Source: Aquibacillus albus (GTDB taxonomy: Bacteria; Bacillota; Bacilli; Bacillales; Amphibacillaceae). Taken from it: a DNA stretch of 64,000 nucleotides. This document shows positions 8,513 to 17,619 of this stretch, piece by piece. The DNA is taken from NCBI RefSeq assembly GCF_016908325.1, contig NZ_JAFBDR010000003.1:124001-188000 (forward strand). Direction: 5' to 3'. A program made the translations under genes and the position numbers. The notes beneath the pieces are model-generated. The model made no database searches. It saw only the letters and a list, made by a program, of their open reading frames with translations, and had not been told where the DNA came from. The stretch's first letter is position 1; the number at the start of each line of letters is the position of its first letter.

Positions 8513-9029
8513 TTAACATATCCTCCTCTCTTGGTGGCTCTAATTTATTCATGAGTATAAGCATAATTTGTATGAGGAGAACGATGATAACTCCAACAAA
8601 TGAAACAGTTACAGAGTAATATAACCATGATTTTGGAATCCTTAAAACAGGTAATATTTGAGAATTTACTGCCTGAGCAATTTCATAACTTGAAATAAAC
8701 ATAAAAAACGAGAAATAAAGCATGACTAATTTTGCAATTAGGAAAGCTATCTTTTGCGCAAATTTCGGCATTAATTCTCTGAAAAAGTTAATGGATAAAT
8801 GATCTTCGTTTTTCGTTACAGATATTGCAGTTATAAAGATGATCCAAGGAAATAGCAACTGTGTTAATTCGGTTGAAAATACTAAAGGAAAATTGAATAC
8901 ATAACGACTAAGTACTTCACCAAAAACAACAATCGTTAATAATACCATTAAAAAACTTGAAAATAAGTCGATACCTTTAATCCAACTATCTATTATTTTG
9001 CTGTATTTGCCTTTTTCCTGTTGTGTCAT
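8490..9029 (-). CDS. dctQ: TRAP transporter small permease, DctQ family
   Basis: This membrane protein of 179 residues has four predicted transmembrane helices and the family pattern FGEVLSRYVFNFPLVFSTELTQLLFPWIIF in its first half. The start is placed at 9029 because GGAGGTGGGAAT lies directly before it. The reading frame stays open upstream to 9071 without a ribosome site. It sits between dctP and dctM. The hairpin at 9072-9092 separates it from dctP and probably lowers its expression. Confidence 0.9.
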   Translation of the reverse strand: MTQQEKGKYSKIIDSWIKGIDLFSSFLMVLLTIVVFGEVLSRYVFNFPLVFSTELTQLLFPWIIFITAISVTKNEDHLSINFFRELMPKFAQKIAFLIAKLVMLYFSFFMFISSYEIAQAVNSQILPVLRIPKSWLYYSVTVSFVGVIIVLLIQIMLILMNKLEPPREEDMLNDYSNDR

Positions 9030-9071
9030 TATTCCCACCTCCAATAAGGAATAGATTACTGATAAAAGCAA

Positions 9072-9092
9072 GGAGGCCTGATATAGGCCTCC
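9072..9092 (-). terminator. Attenuator-type hairpin between dctP and dctQ
   Basis: GGAGGCCT pairs perfectly with AGGCCTCC across a five-base loop. Leftward it is followed by TTGCTTTTATC, a weak T-run. The position suggests partial termination or 3'-end protection of dctP mRNA, giving more binding protein than permease. Confidence 0.65.
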
Positions 9093-9168
9093 GATTATGC
9101 TTTACCAGATTTAGTTTCTACCATTACTAAAAAATTATAAAAAATTTCCTTTTAAACGGTAGCTTATT

Positions 9169-10212
9169 TTACTTATTCGCACGGTATTCTTCAAGGAAGG
9201 ATTGCATGTCATTAATGATATCTTCCCCCATTACATCAGCCATTGTTTCATACACTGGCTGTACTGCTTCTTGGAACGGTGCAAGTTCTGGCTCTGTAAT
9301 TTCTTTAAATGCATCCTGTGCCATTTCCAAATACTTCTCTTCGTTCTCCGCACCAAATTGACGTGCTGCTTCTGTTGCTTTTTGTCCACCCTCTAAAACA
9401 ACTTGTTGTAATTCTTCATCTAAGTTGTTAAAAAGATCGTTATTCATAATGAAATACGCATAATAATACGTGTGATTTGTAATTGCCAAGTAATCCTGTA
9501 CCTCGTCCATGTTTTGGTCAAAGATATGAAGTAGCGGATTGAATTGACCATCAATAACACCTTGAGACAGTCCATTATAAATTTCAGTATAAGCCATCGT
9601 AGAAACAGAGCTATCGAAAGCTTTAAATGTTTCAATTAAACTCTTATCATTTGGAGATCTCATTTTCACCCCTGCTAAATCTTCTGGTGTATGAATCGGT
9701 CGAACATTATTTGTAATTTGCGCAAAGCCTAAGTCAACATCACCAAGCACTTTAAATCCTTCTTCTTCACCAAGCTCTTTTAAGTGATCTCCAATTTCAC
9801 CATCTAGTACTGCATAAGCTTCATCTGTGCCTTTCGTTAAAAATGGTAAAGAAAGTGCAGCATACTGTGGTACAATATTTGCCATCATGTTTGATCCAGC
9901 GATTTGCATGTCTAATGCACCAATTTGAACTGCTTCAATCATCTCTTGTGCTGTTCCATACGTTTCATTCGGGAAAAACTCGATGCTAATACGACCATCA
10001 GAATTGTCCTCTACGTATTCAGCAAAGGCTTTTGCTGCTTCCCCACGTGCTGTACCATCTAAACCGGAGTTCCATCCTAGCTTCCATTCATAAGTTTCAC
10101 CTGCAGCATCTTCTCCGTTTTCTTTAGAAGATGTTTCATTACCACTACATCCTGCTACAATTGTCAAAATAGCAGCTATTGCAATAAACGTAATCCATTT
10201 AATGTTTCTCAT
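9169..10212 (-). CDS. dctP: TRAP transporter substrate-binding lipoprotein, DctP family
   Basis: This protein of 347 residues has a lipoprotein signal peptide (hydrophobic residues 5-20, lipobox VAGC with Cys22) and a Ser/Glu-rich linker. The DctP fold follows, with FPNETYGTAQEMIEAVQIG, the arginine-bearing segment GVKMRSPNDKSLIETF that binds the substrate carboxylate in this family, and YNGLSQGVIDGQFNP. It captures the substrate outside the cell for DctQM. It is co-directional with the upstream M20 hydrolase gene (19-base gap), so hydrolase and transporter are probably one transcript. Confidence 0.92.
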   Translation of the reverse strand: MRNIKWITFIAIAAILTIVAGCSGNETSSKENGEDAAGETYEWKLGWNSGLDGTARGEAAKAFAEYVEDNSDGRISIEFFPNETYGTAQEMIEAVQIGALDMQIAGSNMMANIVPQYAALSLPFLTKGTDEAYAVLDGEIGDHLKELGEEEGFKVLGDVDLGFAQITNNVRPIHTPEDLAGVKMRSPNDKSLIETFKAFDSSVSTMAYTEIYNGLSQGVIDGQFNPLLHIFDQNMDEVQDYLAITNHTYYYAYFIMNNDLFNNLDEELQQVVLEGGQKATEAARQFGAENEEKYLEMAQDAFKEITEPELAPFQEAVQPVYETMADVMGEDIINDMQSFLEEYRANK

Positions 10213-10231
10213 TTCATTTCCCCCTCTTATT

Positions 10232-11539
10232 TTACTCTACAAGTTTCTCTAAGAATTTCTTTAATACGTGAACAGTTTGAACACAATCATACAAAGATGA
10301 CCATTCAGCTGGATTATGACTAACACCATCTTTACTTCTTGTAAACAACATAGCCGTTGGAACATATCTACCAACAACCATTGCATCATGTCCTGCACCA
10401 CTAGGTAAATAAAAAGCCTCTTTACCTAATATTTCTTGCGCAGCTTGTCCAGCTTTTGCTTGCATGGTTTCATCTATTGGTACCGGTGATACCTTAAGAG
10501 TCTCCTCAATTGATAACTCGATATCATTATTATCAGAAATGCGCTCAGCAGCTTGAATAACAAGTTCTGTTAATTGATTCCTTGTATCTTCGTGAATATC
10601 TCGTATATCAACGGTTAGTCGGACCTCTCCAGGGATAACGTTAACACCATTTGGAGAAACCTGTAATTTTCCGACGGTAGCAACTGCAGAAGAACTAACA
10701 GTCGATGGAAGCTTCTGCACTTGTAAAACAAATTCACTTGCAGCAGTCAAGGCATCATTACGATCATTCATTGGTGTATTTCCAGCATGGCCTGCCTTCC
10801 CTTTAAACGTAACGTTTAACCAGCAAGGACCAGCAATACCAGTTACCACACCGACTGGAAGATCCTGTTTTTCTAATCGTTTTCCCTGTTCGATATGCAC
10901 TTCTACAAACGAATCAACCGTTGAAAAATCTCTTTTTGCTTCTAAAAAGCCCTCCGCGGATAATCCATCTGCTTCAACTACCTCTTGAAAAGATCTGCCA
11001 TCAAAATCATTTAGCTTCACCTGCTGCTCCAGATCAAATTCTCCTGTAAAAGCACGGCTGCCAGTGAGCCCTCCATTAAACCTTGCACCTTCTTCGTCCG
11101 TAAAAATAACGACTTCAAAAGGCTTCTTCGGCTGAAAATTGGTCTCCTTCCAAGCTTCAGCTACTTCTAAAGCAGCTAACACGCCTAACGGACCATCAAA
11201 GTGGCCGCCATTCGGCACACTATCGACATGTGAACCAGACAAGACAGCTGGCAGCTCTTCTTTTCCTTCCAATCTGCCAAATACATTACCTGCACCGTCT
11301 TCTACTACCGTTAAGCCAGCTTCTTTCATCCAAGTTTTTACTAACTCTTTTGCCTGTCTCTCTTCTTTAGAAAAAGAAATGCGGTTACACCCATCATCCT
11401 CTGTTAAACCGATATTAGCTAATTCAGCTAACCTCGATGCTAGTCGATTTCCACTAACCCCCGAGTGATCAATAGAAACTTCATAATCATTCCTTAATCT
11501 ATCAAAAAGGAGCTGGTTTAGCCTTTGCTTTGTTGTCAT
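10232..11539 (-). CDS. M20 family amidohydrolase (N-carbamoyl-L-amino acid hydrolase / allantoate amidohydrolase type)
   Basis: This cytoplasmic dinuclear-metal hydrolase has 435 residues. Metal-binding motifs are SGSHVDSVPNGGHFDGPLG (His and Asp, near residue 97), FTDEEGARF with the Glu pair (near 148), a histidine in VEVHIEQG and the C-terminal SGAGHDAM. The dimerisation insert lies between. The family cleaves carbamoyl or ureido groups from N-carbamoyl amino acids, allantoate or beta-ureidopropionate and releases ammonia and CO2. Motifs alone do not separate these. It sits between the PucR-type regulator and dctP, which fits import and breakdown of a ureido acid as a nitrogen source. AAGGAGG precedes the ATG. 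Confidence 0.85.
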   Translation of the reverse strand: MTTKQRLNQLLFDRLRNDYEVSIDHSGVSGNRLASRLAELANIGLTEDDGCNRISFSKEERQAKELVKTWMKEAGLTVVEDGAGNVFGRLEGKEELPAVLSGSHVDSVPNGGHFDGPLGVLAALEVAEAWKETNFQPKKPFEVVIFTDEEGARFNGGLTGSRAFTGEFDLEQQVKLNDFDGRSFQEVVEADGLSAEGFLEAKRDFSTVDSFVEVHIEQGKRLEKQDLPVGVVTGIAGPCWLNVTFKGKAGHAGNTPMNDRNDALTAASEFVLQVQKLPSTVSSSAVATVGKLQVSPNGVNVIPGEVRLTVDIRDIHEDTRNQLTELVIQAAERISDNNDIELSIEETLKVSPVPIDETMQAKAGQAAQEILGKEAFYLPSGAGHDAMVVGRYVPTAMLFTRSKDGVSHNPAEWSSLYDCVQTVHVLKKFLEKLVE

Positions 11540-11661
11540 GGAACCCCTCCTTCAACTTTTAGTAAATTAATATTTTAAATTATATGACAATTCCAACAGT
11601 TATCAAATGTCTAATGCAGACAAATCTACAAGTTGGTTTTTATCGGTTACCAACAAAAGGG

Positions 11662-13443
11662 CTAATCTTTCATTCCTAGATATTCCAAAATATACAAACC
11701 TAACTGTAATTCAAAGGCCTTTCTCCCATTAACTTTATCTACTTTCAAAATTTCTTTAATTGATTTTAACCGATATTTAATTGTGTTCGTATGAACAAAT
11801 AATGCCTTGGCACTTTCGGTCATATTCTGATTTGATTCCAAATAAACCTTTAATGTCTTTAATAATTCCGTATCATGCGTTTGATCGTGAGCTATTATCG
11901 TTCCAATAACAGAATCTACATACTCTTTCAATTCGCTTCGATCTGTTTTTAAAAAAAGACGATATGACCCTAATTTCGGATAAGTTAAAATGGTTTCTTC
12001 TTGATTCGTCGATTGTAAAAATTGAACACAACGCTTTGCATCCCGATAAGATAGTCGAATACGTTTAAGCTTATCAACTACTTGGCCTAACCCTACTAAT
12101 ATAGATAACTGGTAATATTCATTTGATAACTTAATTATTTTTTCAAAAAGCTCTGTTAGCTGATTAAACACTTGTTCTTCATTTAACATGGAAGACATCG
12201 TAAACATCATCGTTATTTCCATATTATGATCATGGATTAATGTCTTATAAGGAAGACGAGATATCTCTCTACAAAGTAATCGAAAGAATTGTTGTTTCTT
12301 TTCACTTACTTCCTGAAATGAAACGAGCGGATCTTTCATATATAGATGCGCAATGACATATTGATGGTTTTCTTTTTCAGGAAAATTAATTTTGGCTAAA
12401 TAATTAGATGAAAGTTCTTCATATGGGGAATGAATGAGCTGTTCCAACACATAACCGGAATAACTAAAATCGTCAGCAATTAATCGATCACGACGATTCA
12501 TTTCCATCGCAAAAATTGTACTAGCCTGTTCAACCGCAAATCGATCTAATGGATCTAACTCATACTGGTCATCTACAAATATAGTAAGCACACCTAGGTT
12601 CAATTTGTCTGTTTGAATAGGAAAGAAATAGACCTGATAATTACCATTTAACAAAGCCATACGATAATGCGATATACTGTGTTGTTTAATTGCTTCCGTT
12701 AACGTCATTGGATGCTTTTCAACTACTTCATTGGAAAGGGCTTTGGCATCTTGGTCTGACACTGCCATAGGGTCCATAAATTCATTGAATACGACAACTC
12801 TCTTATTTAATAATCCTGCCAACGCTTCCGTAATATCGCTTAAACCACCTTTAGATAAGGAAACCTTGGATAACTCTTCATGAATACGTTTTGTTCGTTC
12901 ATTTTGAGAAAACAAAGTTGCATTTTCGATTGCTATCGACGCCTGCACACCAAATGTCTCCAATAAACGTAAGTCCGTCTCATCAAACTGTACTTTTTCT
13001 TTATAGATATCAACGGTTAAGACCCCAATGCATTCCCCTTTAGATATAAGCGGTACACTAATGGCACTCATCGGATACTCCATTGCCCCCATGGCTTTCG
13101 TATATAACCGTTTCGTTTCATCTGATATATTAGACATTCCACTCGTAGTATCTGACTTTGATGAAAAAATTTTTCCTTTCTTAGATAAAAACGTTCTACC
13201 ACTCATTCCCTCACCAGGATCCATCAAAATCTGTTTCAAATAATCCATATTAAAGCCAATAGCACTCTTGGCATATAATTTATCTATTCGTTTATCATAT
13301 AAAAATAAAACACTTGCGTTTGCACCTTCTATAACATTAAGAACCTCTTTAATTAATTGGTGCAGCACTTCATCCAGATCTCGAGTTGAATTTAACACCT
13401 TTACTGCATTTATTAAACTCATTAATCGCTTTTCATTTTCCAT
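11662..13443 (-). CDS. GAF-domain PucR-type transcriptional regulator
   Basis: This regulator has 593 residues. A GAF sensor domain occupies about residues 5-175 (VLNSTRDLDEVLHQLIKEV, then VPLISKGECIGVLTVDIYKE). The middle region resembles the PucR/CdaR GGDEF-like section. The C-terminal helix-turn-helix (about 530-590) has AKALFVHTNTIKYRLKSIKEI, the PucR HTH_30 signature. Family members regulate purine, allantoin or carboxylic acid use. It precedes the hydrolase-TRAP genes in the same direction with a gap of about 120 bases and is the likely regulator of that operon. Confidence 0.85.
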   Translation of the reverse strand: MENEKRLMSLINAVKVLNSTRDLDEVLHQLIKEVLNVIEGANASVLFLYDKRIDKLYAKSAIGFNMDYLKQILMDPGEGMSGRTFLSKKGKIFSSKSDTTSGMSNISDETKRLYTKAMGAMEYPMSAISVPLISKGECIGVLTVDIYKEKVQFDETDLRLLETFGVQASIAIENATLFSQNERTKRIHEELSKVSLSKGGLSDITEALAGLLNKRVVVFNEFMDPMAVSDQDAKALSNEVVEKHPMTLTEAIKQHSISHYRMALLNGNYQVYFFPIQTDKLNLGVLTIFVDDQYELDPLDRFAVEQASTIFAMEMNRRDRLIADDFSYSGYVLEQLIHSPYEELSSNYLAKINFPEKENHQYVIAHLYMKDPLVSFQEVSEKKQQFFRLLCREISRLPYKTLIHDHNMEITMMFTMSSMLNEEQVFNQLTELFEKIIKLSNEYYQLSILVGLGQVVDKLKRIRLSYRDAKRCVQFLQSTNQEETILTYPKLGSYRLFLKTDRSELKEYVDSVIGTIIAHDQTHDTELLKTLKVYLESNQNMTESAKALFVHTNTIKYRLKSIKEILKVDKVNGRKAFELQLGLYILEYLGMKD

Positions 13444-13524
13444 TTAACATCACCTAATACTAGTATAACGAAAAAAGCAATATAAATAGAGGTTATTAGC
13501 CTAGTAATTAATGGTAGACAAATA

Positions 13525-13566
13525 AACAAAGAAAAAAAGAGGCGTCCCAAAGTTGGGACAACCTCT
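13525..13566 (-). terminator. Terminator of the GH42 gene
   Basis: AGAGG-GTCCCAA pairs with TTGGGAC-CCTCT. Read leftward, the hairpin runs straight into seven T. It begins one base beyond the stop codon of the beta-galactosidase gene. Confidence 0.85.
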
Positions 13567-13567
13567 A

Positions 13568-15613
13568 TTATAAATCTCCTAAATGTTCGTTTCTTAAAAT
13601 CACTACATCCTTTGCTTCAATCGTTACTTTTCCGGAAATAACATCTCCCGAAAATAAATTTTCTTTCCGTTCCTCTCCTAAATCAAACGTACTATCATGG
13701 TCATTATGATTCATGACAAATAAATAGGACTTGCCATTTTTGACTCGCTCGGATACTTCTACTCCAGGACCAGCCTTTAATAAAGAACGTATCCCTTTTT
13801 CTTCACAGATCGTTGTTACAAAATCATTTAAAAATGCCTGATCTGGACTAGAGGCAAGATACCACGCCTGCCCGCTTCCATATTGATTTTTTGTTACAAC
13901 TGGCATCCCTTGATAAAAATCTTCCCCATATTCAGCGATGACTTCCGCACCTTCACTATGAATCAAGTCAAACAATAGATTGCAAGTGTATTCTCCTGAC
14001 AAGCTACCCGTACTATCATTTGTTACAATTTTGTTTTTCTTATCCGGATGTAAGGCATCTATTTCTTCCGCCCATATCCCTAACAAGCTTCTTAATTCTC
14101 CTGGATACCCGCCTAATGTAACTAAATCATTTTCATTCACTAATCCACTAAAGAAAGTAGTTACAAAGGTTCCACCATTAGCCACAAATTCTTCTAATCT
14201 ATTCGCATAGCCTTCTTTGACCATGTAAAGTACCGGTGCAACGACAATGTCATATTTACTTAGGTCTCCATCTACTCCTATCATATCAACTTGGATGTTT
14301 TGCTGGTAAAACGCGTCATAATATTTGTGAACCTCCGCTACATAATCCAAAGCAACAGAAGGACCACTAGATAAATTAATTGCCCAACGATTTTCCCAAT
14401 CGAAAACAATACCAACCTTGGCTTCCACACGGGCATCAACAAGTTGATCGGCCAATTGTTGCAATTCCTTTCCTACTTTGGCAGTTTCTTGAAATACTCT
14501 TGTATGCTCGTGTCCAACATGCTCAATCACTGCTCCATGATATTTTTCAGTAGCACCAACGGAACGCCTCAATTGGAAAAACATGACTGTATCAGCGCCA
14601 CGGGCAACTGCTTGGTAACTCCATAGCCGCATGACACCAGGTCTTTTCAAGGAATTATATGCTTGCCAATTTTGTTGACTTGGCGTTTGCTCCATCAACA
14701 TAAAGGGTTGGCCGCTTTTCAATCCTCGCATCAAATCATGGTTCATCGCTGTTCGACTGATTGGCGTATCGATCCGAGGGTAATTATCCCAAGACACTAC
14801 ATCCAACTGTTTTGCCCACTTAAAATAATCCAAGTCTAAAAAAGTTCCCATTAAATTTGTCGTAATAGCCGTTTCAGAATCATGCTTACGTATCGCGTCG
14901 TATTCTAATTGATAGCAATCTAACAGGCTATCAGACATAAAACGACGATAATCAAGGGAAATTCCTTGGAAAAAGCTTACGTCTCCAGGGCGTTCTTCAC
15001 TCAAATCATTGGGAGCAACAATTTCACTCCAATCGTAAAAGGTGTGTCCCCAAAATCGAGTATTCCACGCTTTATTAACCGCTTCCAATGTTCCGTATCT
15101 GTTTCGAAGCCACTCACGAAACGCTTCCTCACACTGTTCACAATAACAATATCCACCATATTCATTCGACACATGCCAAATTAGGACAGCAGGGTGATCC
15201 TTGTATCGCTCTGCTAGCTTATGCGCCATTCTCTCCGAATACTTTCGATATGTAGGACTATTTGGACAGGAATTATGCCTTGCACCAAACTTTCTTTTTC
15301 TTCCATAAAAATCCACGCGCAAAACATCAGGGTATTTCTTTGCCATCCACGCCGGATGTGCTGCTGTACTAGTTGCCAAACAGGTATAAATTCCATTCTC
15401 GTAAAGTCTATTAATCGTCTCATCTAACCATTCAAAGTTATATGTGTTTTCATTCGGTTGATTTAATGCCCATGAAAAAACATTTAATGTAGCAATATCT
15501 ATCCCTGCTAACTTAAACATGCGCACATCGTCCTCCCAAACAGCTGGATCCTCCCACTGTTCAGGATTATAATCTCCTCCATACCAGATTTTAGGTAGAT
15601 TTTCATTAATCAA
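13568..15613 (-). CDS. GH42 beta-galactosidase, TTG start
   Basis: This GH42 enzyme has about 681 residues and hydrolyses terminal beta-galactosides. With the TTG at 15613 as start, the acid/base is Glu151 in HVSNEYGG and the nucleophile Glu308 in MLMEQTPSQQNW. The four-cysteine zinc site of the family is present (NSCPNS, then CYCEQC). The middle trimerisation domain and C-terminal beta domain are complete. There is no signal peptide, so it acts on imported oligosaccharides. The TTG start is preferred because AAGGTGGGG lies just upstream. An in-frame ATG at 15649 has no ribosome site and would overlap the promoter. It is divergent from an AraC gene, with a cre box between them. Confidence 0.92.
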   Translation of the reverse strand: MINENLPKIWYGGDYNPEQWEDPAVWEDDVRMFKLAGIDIATLNVFSWALNQPNENTYNFEWLDETINRLYENGIYTCLATSTAAHPAWMAKKYPDVLRVDFYGRKRKFGARHNSCPNSPTYRKYSERMAHKLAERYKDHPAVLIWHVSNEYGGYCYCEQCEEAFREWLRNRYGTLEAVNKAWNTRFWGHTFYDWSEIVAPNDLSEERPGDVSFFQGISLDYRRFMSDSLLDCYQLEYDAIRKHDSETAITTNLMGTFLDLDYFKWAKQLDVVSWDNYPRIDTPISRTAMNHDLMRGLKSGQPFMLMEQTPSQQNWQAYNSLKRPGVMRLWSYQAVARGADTVMFFQLRRSVGATEKYHGAVIEHVGHEHTRVFQETAKVGKELQQLADQLVDARVEAKVGIVFDWENRWAINLSSGPSVALDYVAEVHKYYDAFYQQNIQVDMIGVDGDLSKYDIVVAPVLYMVKEGYANRLEEFVANGGTFVTTFFSGLVNENDLVTLGGYPGELRSLLGIWAEEIDALHPDKKNKIVTNDSTGSLSGEYTCNLLFDLIHSEGAEVIAEYGEDFYQGMPVVTKNQYGSGQAWYLASSPDQAFLNDFVTTICEEKGIRSLLKAGPGVEVSERVKNGKSYLFVMNHNDHDSTFDLGEERKENLFSGDVISGKVTIEAKDVVILRNEHLGDL

Positions 15614-15649
15614 CTTTTTCCCCACCTTTGTGATATAATATATTATCAT

Positions 15650-15663
15650 TGTATCCGTTTACA
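15650..15663. promoter_or_regulatory. cre box in the GH42/AraC divergent promoter region
   Basis: TGTATCCGTTTACA differs from the cre consensus TGWNANCGNTNWCA at one position. On the leftward strand it overlaps a TTGTAA -35-like element placed 18 bases before TATTAT, so CcpA binding would block GH42 transcription. Confidence 0.6.
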
Positions 15664-15731
15664 AACCGCTTTTAAATATAAGATTTTTGTGAGGAATATA
15701 ATAATCTGGCATAGTTGAGGGGATGATTGGA

Positions 15732-16553
15732 ATGAAAGAAAATAGAATTGTATTAACGCCGATGCAAGGAAAACCACTTCCTGTATATATAGAAACAATT
15801 GGTTTAAATCCGAACCAAGAAAAAATTGTTCGCCCGAATGGTTATCCGCATTTTCACTGGCTTCAAACAATTAATGGAAAAGGACGTTTTTCCATTAACA
15901 ATCAAAGCTATATTTTACATCAACATAGCGGGATGTTAATACGACCGAATATTAGTCACTCGTATCAATCCGTATCTGGCAAATGGGAAACTGCATATGT
16001 GACATTTAATGGAAAAATCATCGGGGACATGCTAGCTCATGCCGGGATAAAATTAGATGCCTTTTATCAATGGGAAAGCGAAAGTCCACTTACAAATGAC
16101 ATCATAACTTTTATCAATCAAACAGAAAAAACGACAGATGTATTTGGTCTGCAAGCTTCTACATATATGTATCATTTTTTATTAACATTAAACAATTACG
16201 CTCGATCACAAAAACCTATCGCATCAGAGCATTTAGAAAAAATCCATGCTTTAATTCAGTGGATGCACGGTAATATATCTAATCCGAATGTTGGATTGAA
16301 TGACTTTGCAGCGTACTTACATTTGTCTCCAAGAAATCTAAATAATTTATTTCGCGAAACATTTTCCATGTCTCCCTATGCATACTTTATCGATCTTCGT
16401 TTACGAACAGCAAAGCAACTACTTGTTGAATCAAAAAATCAAACAATTAAAGCCGTTGCTAAGCATGTTGGGTTTCGTTCACCTAGTCATTTTGTTGCTA
16501 CATTTAGAAAACATGTGGGAATGCCACCAGAACAATTTAGAAAACTTCATTAA
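15732..16553 (+). CDS. AraC family transcriptional regulator
   Basis: This regulator has about 273 residues. The N-terminal cupin has YPHFHWLQTINGKGRFSIN and an H-containing RPNISHSYQS strand. The C-terminal HTH pair has LNDFAAYLHLSPRNLNNLF and IKAVAKHVGFRSPSHFVATF. It is divergent from GH42 and is its likely activator, probably sensing a galactoside. The ATG at 15732 is preferred over 15723, because the TTGAGGGG ribosome site touches the first ATG but is correctly spaced for the second. Confidence 0.88.
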   Translation: MKENRIVLTPMQGKPLPVYIETIGLNPNQEKIVRPNGYPHFHWLQTINGKGRFSINNQSYILHQHSGMLIRPNISHSYQSVSGKWETAYVTFNGKIIGDMLAHAGIKLDAFYQWESESPLTNDIITFINQTEKTTDVFGLQASTYMYHFLLTLNNYARSQKPIASEHLEKIHALIQWMHGNISNPNVGLNDFAAYLHLSPRNLNNLFRETFSMSPYAYFIDLRLRTAKQLLVESKNQTIKAVAKHVGFRSPSHFVATFRKHVGMPPEQFRKLH

Positions 16554-16741
16554 TTAGCAACTCGACCATGCAACTTCATTACTTTTTGTCACATCTACTT
16601 GAAAATAATGATCATACGGTTATTCTTCTACAATATCAGTAACGATTATCGTTGCCCCTTCGTCGATAAGTTAGTAATAGCATGCCCCATACCTCTAGCA
16701 CCACCAGTTAATACAGCGACTTTTTCATTTAAAGTTCCCAC
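16554..16741 (-). pseudogene. Remnant of a short-chain dehydrogenase/reductase (SDR) gene
   Basis: Read leftward, a good ribosome site (AGGAGGAG) precedes GTG at 16741. The first codons give GTLNEKVAVLTGGARGMGHA, a classic SDR N-terminus with the TGGxxGMG nucleotide-binding loop. One frameshift later the same protein continues as LIDEGATIIVTDIVEE. It then meets an in-frame stop and runs on as HYFQVDVTKSNEVAW, the usual second and third SDR strands. The rest of the gene is missing, cut off next to the AraC gene. This is a decayed fragment of about 60 codons. The original substrate cannot be told. Confidence 0.75.
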
Positions 16742-16952
16742 ACACTCTCTCCTCCTAGACATTTTTCACCAACGATTAACTCATTTCGATACAATTCCTA
16801 TTAATCACTCCTAATTATCCACAAAAATTACCAAAAAATGGACTTTTTTTCAAATTTTCTAGCATTTTTGTCAAATTTTGTAGTATAATAAGCAAATACT
16901 CCTAATTCATTGGACTTATCCATACTAACCAAGATTGGGGCTGTTTAATGCG

Positions 16953-17117
16953 ATGAAAAAGCAAGAGTTAGAAAAACAAATTGAAGTATTAAGAATGAAA
17001 ATGTATCAATGTTATCAAAATGATAATCATAGTGAAGAAGTACTCAAAATTTCCCAACAATTAGACCAGTTATTAAATCAGTCGTATAAATTGTCTTTAA
17101 AAAGAAAAGTAATGTAA
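16953..17117 (+). CDS. Spo0E-like sporulation regulatory protein (aspartyl-phosphate phosphatase)
   Basis: This small protein of 54 residues has the Spo0E family pattern: two helices with IEVLRMKMYQ and, in the second, the signature SQQLDQLLNQ. Family members remove phosphate from Spo0A~P and delay sporulation. The length fits the family. The ATG at 16953 is chosen. A TTG at 16935 is also in frame, but no clear ribosome site favours it. TATAAT at 16884-16889 may be the -10 box, and the TTTTGTCAAATTTT just upstream loosely resembles a Spo0A box. It is monocistronic with its own terminator. Confidence 0.8.
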   Translation: MKKQELEKQIEVLRMKMYQCYQNDNHSEEVLKISQQLDQLLNQSYKLSLKRKVM

Positions 17118-17136
17118 CGTTACTTTTCTTTTTCTA
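17101..17136 (+). terminator. Terminator of the Spo0E-like gene
   Basis: AAAGAAAAGTAA pairs with TTACTTTTCTTT, and the stop codon lies in the loop. A T-rich tail follows. Confidence 0.8.
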
Positions 17137-17619
17137 TTTTTAAGAAGCTTGTTTTAATTTCATTTTAACCTAACAATCGAATATAAATTAATTTTTTACT
17201 CACAATACAGATAACGATTATTTTTTCTACGAAAGTTGTGTACAATAAATTTTTATCGATTCGTACATAGTTCTAATCTTGGGATCAACGACAAAGAACT
17301 AAGAATAGGTGTAAAAAGTGTGTAAGATGTTTTAACAAGTCGAAAAAAGTTAAAAATTTTATTTTTTTCTGAAAAACATGTTATGATGAATGTATGTCTC
17401 TTCGAATTATTCATTAGAAACTACTACAAATAGCGGTCCTTAAGCATTACTCCTCCTAAAATTCTCATCTATAAATCTATAAGCGTGTGTTCAAAAAGAG
17501 GGATAGAAGGACCATTGTTTGGGGAAGCATGTTTGATACATCTGAATAAGAATGCATTCTTATTTCTTTTCCGAACTTTTTGAACAACCCCTATTAAGTA
17601 TTCGAAAGGAAGTGAAAAA
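17137..17619. promoter_or_regulatory. Long leader region before ppc with nested inverted repeats
   Basis: No gene is seen. GTTCAAAAAG (17489-17498) and CTTTTTGAAC (17576-17585) form a 10-bp outer inverted repeat. Near its centre is a perfect 20-bp palindrome, AATAAGAATGCATTCTTATT (17545-17564). The structure ends about 35 bases before the ppc start and could be a leader hairpin or a small repeat element. AAAGGAAGTG just before 17620 is the ribosome site. Confidence 0.5.

Noticed and set aside
16867-16880. Spo0A box upstream of the Spo0E-like gene
   Set aside because: TTTTGTCAAATTTT has A where the 0A box usually has G. It is too degenerate to list as a site.
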